Source: Oryza sativa Japonica Group (taxonomy: Eukaryota; Streptophyta; Magnoliopsida; Poales; Poaceae). From it: a DNA stretch of 64,000 bases. The notes under the pieces are model-generated. The model had not been told where the DNA came from. It saw only the letters and a list, made by a program, of their open reading frames with translations, and did not search any database. Each line of letters opens with the position of its first letter. The first letter of the stretch is position 1. This document shows, one piece after another, positions 49,508-61,699 of the stretch. The position numbers and the translations under genes are program-made. The stretch lies in the NCBI RefSeq assembly GCF_034140825.1, contig NC_089035.1, positions 23,339,501-23,403,500 on the forward strand. The letters run 5' to 3'.

Positions 49508-52344
49508 ATGGCGGCGGATAAGAGTCCTATCGATGAGGCTCTTCTCCATAGGCAAGAAGATCTACGAGATGAGGTGGATTACGACATGGAGCATCTCCTC
49601 CTCCCTACCGGCAGCAACATGGAGCAGCATCTCCTCCTCCCTACCGGCAGCAACATGGAGCAGCATCTCCTCCTCCCTACCGGCGGCGGCTCATTTTGTA
49701 TGACCGGCGCTTCCTTTGGGAGGAGCTGCCTAAACCTTAGCAACATCATATCCGGCATCGGGATGCTCTCTGTGCCGTACGCGCTATCCCAGGGCGGGTG
49801 GCTCAGCTTGACACTCTTCACCATGGTCGGCGCCATCTGCTTCTACACTGGCAACCTAATTGACCGGTGCATGCGCGTCGACCGCTGTGTACGGAGCTAC
49901 CCAGACATCGGCTACCTCGCCTTCGGCAGCTACGGCCGGATGGCCATCGGCCTCGTCATATACGTCGAGCTCTACCTCGTCGCCATCAGCTTCCTCATCC
50001 TCGAGGGCGACAACCTCGACAAGCTCCTCCCTGGCATAGTGGTGGAGATCCTAGGGTACCAGGTTCACGGGAAGCAACTGTTCGTGCTCGCGGCGGCCGC
50101 CGTCATCCTTCCGACAACGTGGCTCAAGAACCTCAGCATGCTTGCGTACGTCTCGGCGGTTGGGCTCGTCTCGTCGGTGGCGCTGACGGCATCGCTGGTC
50201 TGGGCCGGCGTGGCCGGCAAGGGCTTCCACATGGAGGGCAGCAGCCTCTTGAATCTGAGCGAGCTGCCCACCGCCCTTAGCCTCTATTTCGTCTGCTTCG
50301 CTGGACATGGCGTTTTCCCGACTGTGTACTCCTCAATGAACTCTAAGAAGGATTTTCCTAAGGTACACTTTTTAAAATGTATTTATGTGTTTTACTTTAT
50401 AGTGAATTTGCTAAAATTTATGATAACAATTAACAATGTAAATTTAGAATTATGGTTAATGAAAATTGAATAGTCAATGGTGGAATTAAATTAGCAACAG
50501 GTTCAGTAAGAATATAAACATATTGTTTTTTATTACATGTATGCATAGAAGATGCGCACACTCATAATTAGTTTTTAGAACTCGTACATCACTAATCATG
50601 CACACTATACTCGCACATCTCTTAATCATCATCGCTGCTACATTCTCATCATACTCATCATTGCATGCTTCTCATATATTTTGTTGGCGTTGGCGCTCCA
50701 TTCATACATTAGGTCTATATACATCATGCAAATAAAATTTAAGCTAATAAGTTTATTTTGACCATCCAATTAAAAGTAAGAATTAGGATCAGACGAAATC
50801 AACATTAAAATGATTTATTGAAATAAGTTGTACCATCCCTAAAAAAATGTTGTACTAGTTATCAATTTCGTAATGTTAATTTACACTGATAAGGAATGGC
50901 GAGTGCAATATAAAATTAATGGCAAGTGCAATATACACAATTTAGTATTGATATACTTTTTTTTGTATAATGACATAAATTAAGGGTACTGTTGGGATAG
51001 CCTTTCGACCAGTTTAACGTGTGAAGTGACGTGGAGGTGTACTGTGCTACAAAACAGCCTATCACTCCAGTGGAATAAATAGGTTCCTGGAGGCGATTAG
51101 GGTCGCCTCTCAACTATATTTGGTTACCTCTCATCCACCCATGTAAAAGCAATGTAGCTTAAATATAAAGCTAATCATGAGCCGCCTAATATGATTTAAT
51201 TTATATGTTAAACCTAAAGATAGAAGATGTGTCTAGCACTTAAAATGAAAGAATTATATTAGTCATTTGAATACAAAGTTTACGAAATTTGTTTTTAACT
51301 AATTTTATGTGTAGTCCAATACAATTTTGGATAAATTAAAATGCAGCGTATCTAAATTTGGAAGATGTGTTGCATCATAAACTTTTCTTTGCCAAGTTAA
51401 AATAGAGATATATTGTATTGTATATATTCTTGTACTAAGTTTAGACCAACCAATAGGTATGAGAATTGTTAGGGATAAGATGCAAAAGTGGTAGGACATT
51501 GACTATTGCTCCATTAACTCATGGAAGTTTCTTGAACAATCTTCGACCTTTCACCATTCGTTTACTGATATTTATCCATGAATATTGACAAATATTGTAT
51601 CAACCGTTGCATTCAATGGTCCTTATTTTCATATGATATAGCTCAATAATGTTGCATTTTAAGTTTTACCTTTCAATTAGAGAGATTTGGCAACCAATGA
51701 TAATTGATTACGAATTATCAGTTCCAATTATCATAATTTGGTTTATGAAACCATGATGGTGATGATAATGGATCAGTACTCCAATAATGTTCTATTCCTC
51801 TCCAATTAATGTGCAGGTTTTGCTGATCTCTTTGGTGCTGTGCAGTCTCAACTACGCAGTGACAGCGGTGTTGGGATATCTGATCTATGGTGAGGATGTG
51901 CAGGCGCAAGTGACACTGAGCTTACCCACGGGGAAGCTGTACACTAGGATCGCCATCCTGACGACACTAATCACCCCGCTAGCGAAGTACGCGCTCGTGA
52001 TCCAGCCAGTCACAATAGCGATAGAGGAGAAGCTGTCAGCGACGACGGACGCCGAGATCAACAGGCTGACTAGGGTGCTCACCAGCACAGCCGTCGTTAT
52101 CAGCACGGTGGTGCTGGCATGCACGGTGCCCTTCTTCGGCTACCTCATATCATTCATCGGGTCCTCGCTGAACGTCACCGTTGCTGTGTTGTTCCCGTGC
52201 TTGAGCTACCTCAAGATCTACATGTCCCGAGGAGGAGTTGGCTGCTTCGAGATGGCGGCGATCATCGGGATACTGGTCATCGGAGTGTGTGTCGCCATTG
52301 TTGGCACCTACACCTCCCTTCAGCAGATTATAGGCACATTTTGA
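49508..52344 (+). CDS. AVT1-like vacuolar-type amino acid transporter (AAAP family), intact copy
   Basis: Two exons join in phase: 49508-50362 and 51817-52344, giving 460 aa. The start MAADKSPIDEAL is shared with the broken copies; an upstream in-frame ATG at 49436 is not favoured. A hydrophilic N-terminus of about 65 residues contains three 12-residue repeats (LLLPTGSNMEQH type). The transporter core begins near residue 66 (TGASFGRSCLNLSNIISGIG), with GMLSVPYALSQGGW typical of AAAP/AVT1 proteins, and about ten or eleven hydrophobic segments to the end (IIGTF). AVT1 proteins move neutral amino acids across the vacuolar membrane with proton coupling; substrate and membrane here are inferred. 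It is the only one of four copies in the window with an open reading frame. Confidence 0.94.
49587..49690 (+). repeat. In-frame 36-bp tandem repeat in the transporter N-terminus
   Basis: Nearly three copies of a unit containing CATCTCCTCCTCCCTACCGG encode the repeated LLLPTGSNMEQH. Copies are almost identical at the DNA level, pointing to recent expansion. The broken copies do not show the triple repeat. Confidence 0.92.
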
Positions 52345-54930
52345 TCGTGCATTTGTGGTTATGGTGGTAGGTTTTGGTAGTAATTATATAGGTTTCAAAT
52401 TCTTTTTTATTTTTTTTCTGAAAAAAAACATACATTATACACAGTGTTAAGAATCAACTGAGCGCCTTGTTTGTATCATAATTTGGCTTTTAGTTAGTCC
52501 ATTTATGCAAGCCAAATTATTTAGAAAAGTGTTGAGTGGTTTGCTCGAGAGTCAGTTAAATAAATATATATGTGCAGAGAAGAGAAGTATCGGTTATTTG
52601 CAAGTTACTAGCAAAGAACTATAGCATGCAGTTCGGTATATTTCTGTATCTGATCAGATTTTGGGCTAAGTGCTGTAAAAGGTGCAGATGGTACAGCTGA
52701 TGAGATTATCGTGTTCTTTGATGGTTTTGGATGGACAACATCAAGGAGGCACAGTGAATAGCTTGACAACATGAAGACATGATATGGATTCTTGTATTTT
52801 TCATTGCTGTCAAAGCCTTATGGTGTTAATCTAGAAAAAAGCATAAGCAGGAGCCAGGTCTGTGCTGGTGTTAAGGGAGGTGACCGAGATGAATTTGGAT
52901 TGTATCTCGTCTATACATACTGATTGGTCACGTGAAGTGAGATTTGGTGTTGGTTTGCATGTGCTGAGGACGATTAGCGCATGCAGTGGCCAGCCAGCTG
53001 AGGATTGAGATATATTTTTATCACTTTGTTTCCTTCTAAGATCAGAGAATAGCATTATACGCATACATATCCATGGTACTACTTTATGTGCCATATCCTG
53101 CTATGGATATTAAGCACTATTATTAGTACAATATATGGGCTGTTGCACTTGCCCTTTGGCTCTGTTTGTGCATGTCTTGTTTTTTATTCCTCTATGATAC
53201 AAGAGATTCTCTTTTTATTGGGTGTTTTATTTTTTAAGTGGTTTATTTATACTTCATGAAGGGTTAAATTGAACCATATTATCTAAAAAAATCCTCACTA
53301 GAGCATTAATCATTGGAATAATCAATAAATTACTTGAGCCACAATTGATGGATAAAATATTCTTAACCACTACTTCTTGCTATTGCCCAAAATTTGATAT
53401 TGGCAAAGAACAAAACAGATCCTACATCTGTGAACTGAGCAACCGGGGTGGCATCACTAGCACGTTGCGCACGTACTTACACTTGCACAGTTTTATCTTC
53501 CACAACAAGAGTGAATAGCCAATGCGGTCTCTTAATTTTTTTTATGTTAGTTTAATCCCTGATTTTATATTGTCCAAACTCCAAATAAACCTCTTAATTT
53601 ATCATGTGACTTGATATAGTCTCTAATCCACCGAAACCGTTATACAGACATGCCACGTCATCCTAGCATACATAGTTAAAATCAAAATATTCATTCTACC
53701 TTGTATATACCATAGAAAATAAGAAAGAAGAAAGGAAACGACAAAACATAATGATTATCATATCTTTGTGTCTTTATTTACTACATTTTTATTTGTCCTT
53801 TTTCTCTCCTTTCCTCTTTATTTCTCTTTTTCTTAAAAAAAATGGCATAGGTGAGGATAAAATCAAAGTTGGATGGAAGTAAGTCAATGGATCTCAATCC
53901 GAGGAAGGCACATAATCTCATTTTGTTATAACGTCACACAAATATAACTTTGGATAAAAGCATATCTAACACCCTAACCTAAACGCTTCAACTTACTACA
54001 TAATATTGTTCATATAACTTCTAAGGTTGTTTTGAACATGCTGATTTCCGTATACAGATACTAAATAAGGTTTTGGTTAACAAAGATGACAAATTTCAGG
54101 ACTAATCCTCGATTATTGTGATTGTATCGATCCTCAGTTATTGGTGTAAAAAAGAGTGCATGGGAGAATTTGACATATATCTTGAATATATCTACTCCTC
54201 AGTCCGAAGATAACTTCATTTCTAACATGAACAGTTTATTCTAAAATAAGTTCATTTCTAGCCTATTATAAATTGTATTTCTTTTATACCTTTTATTCTA
54301 AAACACTCGTAATACTATTTCTTTATGAAAAATAAGTTCACTTTTATCCTGTTATAAGTTTTATTCCTTCAATACCTTTATCTATCTACCTACTCATCAA
54401 TACTATTTTAAGGATTATTCCTTCAATGTCCTTTATCTATCTATCCATTCATCAGAATGGAATGCTATTTTTTTTTTCTTTTGATAAGGAGACTTTGGTC
54501 TTTTCTCTCAACCTTAGTTTGAAGTTTGAACACCAAAGACTAAAAATAGAGTTATTTTTGAATAGCGGGAGTGTGGCGTCACTAAAATCATCTATTGTAC
54601 ATGTAAAATTAGATAAAACCGAATAAAATAATTAGATAAAAAGCACTTTAGCGGTTATACGAACAGTATTATGAAGTTGATAGAGTTGGTTATCCGACTT
54701 CAAAGTATGAGGTGTTAGATGGACTTTTACTGAGGGTATATTGACTTCTCCCTATATAGTAATTTAGTAACACCAAGCAAACTACATTAAGAGACCATGG
54801 AGCAACAGCATCACTCTTGTTCTACACACTTTCACTGCAGCAACACCACAAATTAAACCTGAATACATCAGAGTTGCTACTGCTCCCTAATTCAGTCTGT
54901 TATTTTGGTGTTCGCGTTACAGAAAAAGGC
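52345..54930. other. Intergenic DNA with decayed repeats, no gene seen
   Basis: The first 120 bp are the 3' flank shared with the broken transporters; homology stops near 52465. At 53520-53680 a segment with TTAATCCCTGATTTTA and GACATGCCACGTCATCC resembles a terminal part of a rice DNA transposon. At 54190-54420 there are repeated TTATTCCTTCAAT-CTTTATCTATCTA motifs. No protein or RNA gene was recognised. Confidence 0.5.
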
Positions 54931-56957
54931 TCAACTTGTGTCCACAGAACCTGCACCTTTCTCCTCAAGCTTATCCATGGCTGATGCCAAATAGTTGTCA
55001 CAGTAACCAGGTGGCTCATAGATAAAGCAAGAGATCACGTCTCGCAGTGTCACGACACCAACAACCTCGAAGTCACCGTCCACGACGTATATCCGGTGGG
55101 TTATTCTTGATGCAATGCTGTCAATCACGCTGCCAAGAGAAGCGTCAGGCGAACAGGTGAGAGGTGGCTTCACCAGGCCGTTCCCTGAATCAGAAACGGT
55201 GGAACCTATGGTCTTCATGAACTCCATGACAGTAAGTTGCCTGTATGGAAGATTTATCATTAGGAACATGGAAATGCAAAATTTTGAAAATGACTCACGC
55301 GGTAACAAATAGCCGGATGGTTTGATACCTGAAATTCGAAAACAAGTCAGGCCTAAGTAACAAAAAGCGAATATCCCTTATGCTCACACTGCCAACAAGT
55401 TTTTTGTTGGGACCTTCTACTACAGGCACACCACCAATTTTGTTGTCCTTCATGCACTTAAAAGCTTCCAAGATTAGATCACCACTGTTAACAGTGATAA
55501 CCTGAAGAAAGCACAAAATTGTTCAACTACCAGTTTATTGCAAAGTGAAGAGAAAAAAAATTACATTGTAGCATGTTTCAGCTTGAGATATAACTTTTAT
55601 CTTGATAATGTAGGCAGACATGATTTCTCATTAGTAAAGAATTGGATTAGGGAGACACAATTACCTCATCAAGTGACATAAATGGAAGTCCCAAGTCCGA
55701 GAGAGGGAGCGCTGAAATATAATCAAACCAATCCCTTCCTTTGCACTGCTGAAGTCCTTTAACAACACCAGTCTGAGTAATGAAGTTCTTAATAATTGGC
55801 TTATCAGGCTCAATCACTGGGACATTCCTTAACCTGTACTTGGATAGCAACAGTAATACAGTAAGCATTGAAGTGTCCAGTGTAATGGGGACAAAAGGAG
55901 ACCAGCGGTAGGATTCTACAATTGATCGAACCTATAATAATGAGAAAAAAATATGAAGGTTAGCAGGATTTACATCAGAAGATCATCATGCAATATTCAA
56001 ATGAGGCAAAGAGGACAGATATCCAAACTATTATTAGCAACAATAAGTTGCAGCTAAGAAATCACAGGAAGTTTTCAATCACGCCAAGCTGCGGCATATA
56101 TTGTAACTAGGATAGCCAAACTTCGGTGTAGCCACACAGCAGAACAGTGGTTCAAGGTAAAATATATACCAAATAATTTGAGACTGACTGGACTCTATAA
56201 ATGATCGACATTTAACAAAAAGGAAAAAAAAATCCAAATATGCATAATAATTCATCATAGAGTAAAATGCATACTGTAGTTGATTTGAAAGGTTCTTGCT
56301 GAAGCAGAACTTTGTAGAAATCTTCTCCTAAATGATCAGCAGCAGTTAGTCCATCCTTTGCCACACCCTTTTCTGCTGTTAACCCACCAGCAACAGCAGC
56401 CCCTACTGCAGCGGCAGTCAAGCCAGCAACAGCTGCAGGACCAGTTGCACCCAATGCTGCCACTCCCACTGCACCGACAGCACCCATTCCAACTCCTGCT
56501 GCGGTTGCTGACCCAGCTGATAGAGCAACGGCGGCAATCTCAGCATTTTCTAGAACCCAGAGGATGATAGCCGAGTAATCAATGATGCCAAGGTACCTCC
56601 CTTTCCAATCAGCCGGAGCTCCACATTCCGGATTTAGCACTGGCGCTGCCCTAATGTTGTGTTTGGAGAGAATTCTCACAGCGTCAAGAACGGAAGTGTC
56701 TCCTGGAATTTCAATCACTGCAATGCAATGTGAGGGATCAAAAAAATACATGGCGCGGACAACTAGTTAGTTAATTTTGTCTTGCAGACGTGTGTACCTC
56801 GGCCATTAGGAACATCAGGAAAAGACGAGACAGGAATCTGAGCAAAGGCAGCAGTGAGCGATTCTTGCAAAGAGAGGGGCAGCTTCTTCTTGGACTGTAT
56901 AGTGTCAAAATACGCATCACAGCTTGGGAATTTCACGGTTTCATCAGGTCGATCCAT
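54931..56957 (-). CDS. SnRK1 gamma-type regulatory subunit with four CBS domains (KING1-like)
   Basis: Five coding exons join in phase on the minus strand: 56957-56798, 56717-56275, 55931-55665, 55501-55329 and 55240-54931, giving 450 aa. CBS-type segments are visible at about residues 45-110 (DTSVLDAVRILSKHNIRAAP, YLGIIDYSA), 202-290 (LSKYRLRNVPVIEP), 291-348 (KIGGVPVVEG, VGSVSIRDIRFLL) and 360-440 (SRITHRIYVVDGDFEVVGVV). An Ala/Gly-rich insert (about 113-175) interrupts the first half, as in Arabidopsis KING1. Such proteins bind adenylates or act as gamma subunits of SNF1-related kinase complexes in energy signalling; plant KING1-type proteins have debated roles because plant SnRK1 also uses a beta-gamma subunit. 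The start MDRPDETVKFPS was chosen over an upstream in-frame ATG at 56990. Confidence 0.92.
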
Positions 56958-57669
56958 TTCTACACAAAAAACAAAAAAAACAAAACTCACTCAAACATTA
57001 ATCCCAGTAGATGGCAGCAATCTGGACACGCATCTAATCTAATCATGGCACAGTAGATACTCATAACTAACCCAATCACGACAAGCCACTTTGGCATATA
57101 TTAGCAAAGTTCATCACAAGTTCAACGGAGGTACACTATTAATCTACTCCTGTCAACTAATCAGGGGCTAACACTCCCAATCCAATCCTAACAAACTGCT
57201 ACTCTTACTCTGGTTAGGTCCAATTCAAGAAAATTGCTTGCGGATCTGGAAGAGAAGCTAAGGCTAACGAAATCCGAGAAGAAAAAAGAAAAGGGGGTTA
57301 GGCGTAGTGGGTAGTAAAGACCGCAAAGAGAGATGAGGAAGAGGATGAGCGTGAGTACGGATGCTTCACCGGGCGAAGTGGCGGAAGCAGCTGGGACTTC
57401 CGCCGGCGTCGGTTGCTCGCGGGAGGGGAAGGGGATCGATCGGGGCGCTGCTCCGCTCGGCGGCGGCGGCGCGAACCGCGGCGATTGCTGGAAACCGTGG
57501 GCGGCGGCGGCAATCCAGGAGGAGGAGGAGGAGGGAGATGGATTCGATTGCTAGCTAGTACTAGTACTACGGTGCCTCGCGGCCATGGGGGCGCGGTGCC
57601 ACGTATGCGCTTGGGTGGGGCCACGTCGCGCGAGGGGTGGCGTTTTCGTTATTATATTATATTATATTA
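56958..57669 (-). promoter_or_regulatory. 5' leader and promoter region of the SnRK1-gamma gene
   Basis: A possible leader intron lies just upstream of the ATG, followed (on the minus strand, upstream) by a CT-rich then GC-rich stretch at 57300-57560 that looks like a promoter-proximal leader. Frames on both strands in the GC-rich part are compositional. Confidence 0.4.
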
Positions 57670-57902
57670 CTATCTCCGTTTTTTAATAGATGACGCCGTT
57701 AACTTTTTATTACACGTTTGACCATTCGTCTTATTCAAAAAATTTACGTAATTATAATTTATTTTGTTGTGAGTTGTTTTATCACTCAAAGTATTTTAAG
57801 CATGATTTATATCTATACATTTACATAAAATTTTTTGAATAAGATGATGATCAAACGTACATTTAAAAATCAAAGGCGTCATCTATTAAAAAACAGAGAG
57901 AG
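57670..57902. mobile_element. Stowaway-like MITE
   Basis: The 233-bp element has inverted ends (TCCGTTTTTTAATAGATGAC and its near complement) and TA on both sides (57668-57669, 57903-57904). It is a full-length relative of the half elements at 27099, 33922 and 39036. Confidence 0.88.
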
Positions 57903-57989
57903 TATATAATTTTATTCTTTTTTACTAGGCCGCCTACATAATATGGCCCACGGTTGAAATAGTCCGCCACATATACCAGGACACATATA

Positions 57990-58570
57990 AAAGTGGAATA
58001 TATTTATTGGAGTTCCCTTAACTTTACACCAAATCTGATTTTCATCCTTAAACCAAAAACTAGATATCATCGGTCCCTGAACGGTCAAAACTGGTACAAA
58101 CGAGGTCCCTCGGCGGTTTTGGCTGACGTGGCTGGTTTGACTTGATCTTCGTCTCATGTGGCATTTGACGTGGCGCTTACGTGGCAATTTTATCCCAAAA
58201 AATAATAAAAGCCAGGCCCCACATGTTAGCTACACACAAAAAATAATTAAAAATAGTGGGGCCCCCACGGGTCCCACATGTCAGCCTCACCTCCCTTCTT
58301 CCCTCTCTCTTCTTTCTCATCCTCACTCCTTTTCTTCTCTCTCCCTCTCTTCTTTCCTCTCCCCTCTCTTCATCTTCTCTTCCCGCGGGCGAGCCAGGCA
58401 GGCAGCGGGCGGCGACCTCGGCGAGACGGTGCCCTCGGCGACCTTGGCGAGGTGACGACCTCGCGTGCCACTATTGCACTCCACCTCCAAGCCACCGCCT
58501 TCCTCTCCCCTCCTCCCCCCGCCCTCGCCGCCACCGATCCCGGGGGTTCAAGGGTAAACGTGTGAGAAAT
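57990..58570. mobile_element. Terminal part of a rice DNA transposon (MULE/CACTA-like), incomplete
   Basis: GAGTTCCCTTAACTTTACAC begins a segment with GGCTGACGTGGCTGG, GTGGCATTTGACGTGG and TGGGTCCCAC-type motifs, then CT-rich and GC-rich parts. This layout resembles one arm of the foldback element at 1175. No matching opposite arm was found, so class and limits are tentative. Confidence 0.4.
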
Positions 58571-58839
58571 GAACGAGTAAACGTGTTTTTATGCGGGTAG
58601 TGAGATAGGCCACTTACATCACTACATAAAAGTAGGTCAACCGCTTTGCAGTGTAAAATACATCAGAGCTTCAGAAAAAAAATGATGAAAGGCTAAAGTT
58701 TGCAAATTTAACTTAACAAATTTAACCAATTCAACATAATTTGTTTAACCTAGTTACAAATAATAAATTGAATTTACATAAGAAGTTGAGCCAATCTGCT
58801 CATCTGGATTCGAGTCTAAGACTTAAAAAAACAAACAAA

Positions 58840-59165
58840 CAAATGGAATGTCGTTATTCTTGTATGTCAATGTCAGCAATTGGAATTTGGATCAAAACTA
58901 AGGACTGGTATGATTTGTGACCTAAATTGGTCTTACCAATTTTTAAAATGCCAAATTTTGGTAAGTTTTGACATGACTAATTTTGGGAAGGTAAAGTTGT
59001 GTTTGGATTAAAGGTAAAATAGTCTAAGTTAACTATTGAAATGACATATTTTCTTAGGCATGCCAAAATTTGGTTTCAAACCAAATAGACACTAAACACT
59101 ATTGAAATTGTCAAATATTGGTAAGCCAAATTTAACCCACGAACCAAACCAGCCCTAAAAATTTT
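58840..59165. repeat. MITE-like AT-rich repeat
   Basis: Right end (minus strand) starts TAGGGCTGGTTTGGTTCGTG; the interior repeats CCAAATTTTGG and TTACCAA motifs in both orientations. Target duplication not resolved. Confidence 0.45.
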
Positions 59166-59243
59166 TTTGTTGTTTACCACCTGTGCATTAGTGGTAGATA
59201 ATTTGTATATTTATGGATGCTAGTACAGGGTGTTTGTCACTCG

Positions 59244-61551
59244 TCAGCATGGAGGAGCCAAGTTGAAGAGCTCTCCGGCACCCTTCCCACCGGCAACGCG
59301 CGCGCTCTGCTCACGGTCACGGACGTAGCTCGCGACGGCGGCCGCCACCGTCGCCTGGAACTTGGGGTCCCAGATCGCCTTCGCCACGACATCTGCCTGA
59401 ATAGGGTAGTTTCTCTGGCTCCATGACGACTGCGCCGCCGGCATCGCGCGCTGAAGCTCCGACCACGTCGAAGACGACGAGGAGGAGGCGAGCATGGCTA
59501 CCGCCGCCGATGAGGAGGACGACGACGACGGAGGGAGCGCGGCGGCGTAGGGCGTGATGGGGTGGTTGTGGACGCCATCGTAGGTGGTGACGAGGACGGA
59601 GGTGTCGTGGTTGCAGCGCTGCACCTGCTTCTTCACGGGGCACCCCGGCGCGCCGGTGCACCGGTAGTAGCCCCGCGGCCACGGGTTGCCCTTCGCCGTC
59701 TTCTGCCCGTACTTGCGCCATTGACAACCGTCCTTCACCTGTGAGATAAAATTCAAAAATAAATCAGCTCATCTATACCATTGTACTCCCTCCTTCTCTA
59801 AATGTCTGACGCCGTTGACTTTTTTAAACATATTTGACCGTTCGTCTTATTCAAAAACTTTTATGAAATGTGTAAAACTATATGTATACATAAAAATATA
59901 TTTAAGAATAAATCAAATGATAGGAAAAAAATAATAATTACTTAAAATTTTTGAATAAGACGAACGGTCAAACATTTTTAAAAAAGTCAACGGCGTCAAA
60001 CATTTTGGGATGGAGGGAGTATTTGCATAATTTTTTTTACATAAGGCTGTATATTATGTCTCAAGTTAATGGTGACGTATGTATTTCTTTTTTTAAAAAA
60101 AAGAGGGAATATACAATAATGAAGCGTGCATATATGTCTCAACTTATACAATACTTCTTTCATTTTATATTATAAGTCGTTTGATTTTTTTCTTAGTCAA
60201 AGTTCTTTAAGTTTGACTAAGTTTATAGAAAAATATATTAACATTTTCAATACAAAATAAGAATATCATCAAAATATATGCAATGTTAAATTTAATGAAA
60301 CTAACTTGGTGTTGTAAATTTTACTAATTTTCTCTATAAATTTAATTTGTTCAAACAGAAAAACTTTGACTGAGAAAACTTATAATATGAAATATATTAA
60401 TTGGTCACTATCTATATGCGTGTGCTACGTGCGTACCGTGGGTGCGCTGCATCGTGTTCTGAGTACGACCCGGCCAGGCCGATTCGCCGTCGACGCAGCC
60501 GTGATCATGCAAGACCGGTCGTCGTCGTCGTGGCCCGCCGGCACGGCGGCGGCGGCGGCGCCGCCCCCGTATTCGCCGCAGATGCTGCTGCTACTGCTGC
60601 TGTTGGTGGTGGCCCTCTGCCTCTTGGGATGCACCATTGGCTCGCCGGCGGCGGGGGCGCAACGCAGCGCGAGGGCGAGGTACCCGTCGCCGCCGCCGTT
60701 GCCGGCGTCCGCTTCGTCTTTCTTGCTGGCGTGGCACTGGCACGCATCAGGAGACGATCCGAGGCTAAGCCCAAGTGACAGGAATAACCCGGCCTCGTCG
60801 TCGTTCGCGTGATGCCGATGAACCTACAGCAAAATCAGCAATCGATTAACCTCCAGAGATGTTTAAAGCTACTAAACAGCATGTAACTGTAATAGGTTGA
60901 CATAATTATCATCATATCATGCATGCATATGGGCGTTCTCTCGGTCTTAAATCCACCAAATCAATGTAAGTATGTAACTGATGCTTTTCAGAATAGTTTG
61001 TTCATTAGTTTCTGGTATATATTGATTACAGAGATCTTTGTCAAGGTAACATTCAAACATTCATGCATGCTACCAATTAAATGTAAAATACACATGTAAG
61101 AGCATAAACAAAATTTCACAAAAAGATGTTCTTCTAATAATTATTGGTCAAATTAATCTGAAACTATAGGGGGCATATCCTGTGAAAATATGGCGAACAG
61201 TAATAGCTCATTATCTTTTATCCTTCAAAACTCGTTGTTGGAGTTTGATCTTCAGACAATACATAGACAGTAAAAGTGTACGATATATGCCTTTCCGGCA
61301 ACATGTTGAAAATGGAATTTGCACAAGAAGTGCAGAGGTGTGTCACAGAGTCACTGGACATGTTAATCTCCCTAGTAGCAACCGATTTGCAGTAAAACAT
61401 GTAGTCCCAACAAAAGAATTATATCATCTTAATTTCTGAAGCTCTGAAGCATAGAAAAAATCATCTCTGAATCAATGAAATAATTACTGCATATATATAC
61501 CTTCTCTGAAGCTTTCTGCACCTCATCCCTGAAAAGTGTAAAAGTGTTCAT
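59244..61551 (-). CDS. WRKY27: WRKY transcription factor, group IIb-like
   Basis: Three exons join in phase on the minus strand: 61551-61501, 60823-60437 and 59738-59244, giving 310 aa. Exon 1 encodes [17 protein letters not shown]. Exon 2 has [10 protein letters not shown] (an EAR-like LxLxL run) and ends [11 protein letters not shown]. Exon 3 completes [20 protein letters not shown]. The zinc finger is C173-x5-C179-x23-H203-x-H205, group II type. An Ala/Ser-rich tail follows. The intron before the WRKY core is at the position usual for group IIb genes. The factor should bind W-box DNA (TTGAC core) in the nucleus and act in stress or defence expression, by family. Odd points: the N-terminus is short and no leucine zipper is seen. 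The last intron holds two MITEs. The symbol is recalled from gene order, not searched. Confidence 0.88.
59786..60019. mobile_element. Stowaway-like MITE in the WRKY intron
   Basis: The 234-bp element has CTCCCTCCTTCTCTAAATGT at one end, GGATGGAGGGAG at the other, complementary inner arms (GACGCCGTTGACTTTTTTAA) and TA on both sides. Confidence 0.88.
60154..60399. mobile_element. Degenerate Stowaway-like MITE in the WRKY intron
   Basis: It has CATTTTATATTATAAGTCGT and AGTTTGACTAAG at the left and the complementary TTTGACTGAGAAAAC and TTATAATATGAAA at the right. Outer ends are eroded. It is a relative of the element at 62562. Confidence 0.7.
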
Positions 61552-61643
61552 CTCGATCAATCTCTGAATTCAGACAGAATCCAAAACCCTTTCTTTCTCC
61601 CACTCCCTAGTTTTTGCTCCTTTCTGCAATAAGCCAATAACTA
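61552..61643 (-). promoter_or_regulatory. Inferred 5' leader of the WRKY gene
   Basis: The span lies between the TATA box at 61672-61679 and the ATG at 61551, allowing about 30 bases from TATA to start of transcription. Contains no upstream ATG on the minus strand that I can see. Confidence 0.4.
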
Positions 61644-61671
61644 AGCATATCCCTGCAGCGAGTTCTATCTG

Positions 61672-61679
61672 AATATATA
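61672..61679 (-). promoter_or_regulatory. Probable TATA box of the WRKY gene
   Basis: The minus strand reads CTCTATATATTC about 120 bases before the chosen start codon. It is the best TATA match upstream and supports 61551 as the first coding ATG. Confidence 0.5.
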
Positions 61680-61699
61680 GAGGGAGCAGCACCTGAAAA

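Noticed and set aside
52831-53094. Minus-strand frame of 87 codons
   Set aside because: No recognisable domain, composition like intergenic DNA and no splice or promoter context.
57298-57721. Arg/Ala/Gly-rich frames on both strands upstream of the SnRK1-gamma gene
   Set aside because: They sit in the GC-rich leader and overlap the MITE; no family resemblance and no splice support.
60366-60812. Plus-strand frame of 148 codons with a hydrophobic run
   Set aside because: It lies opposite WRKY exon 2, whose splice sites and phase fit; the hydrophobic run is the complement of a Ser/Gln/Gly-coding stretch.
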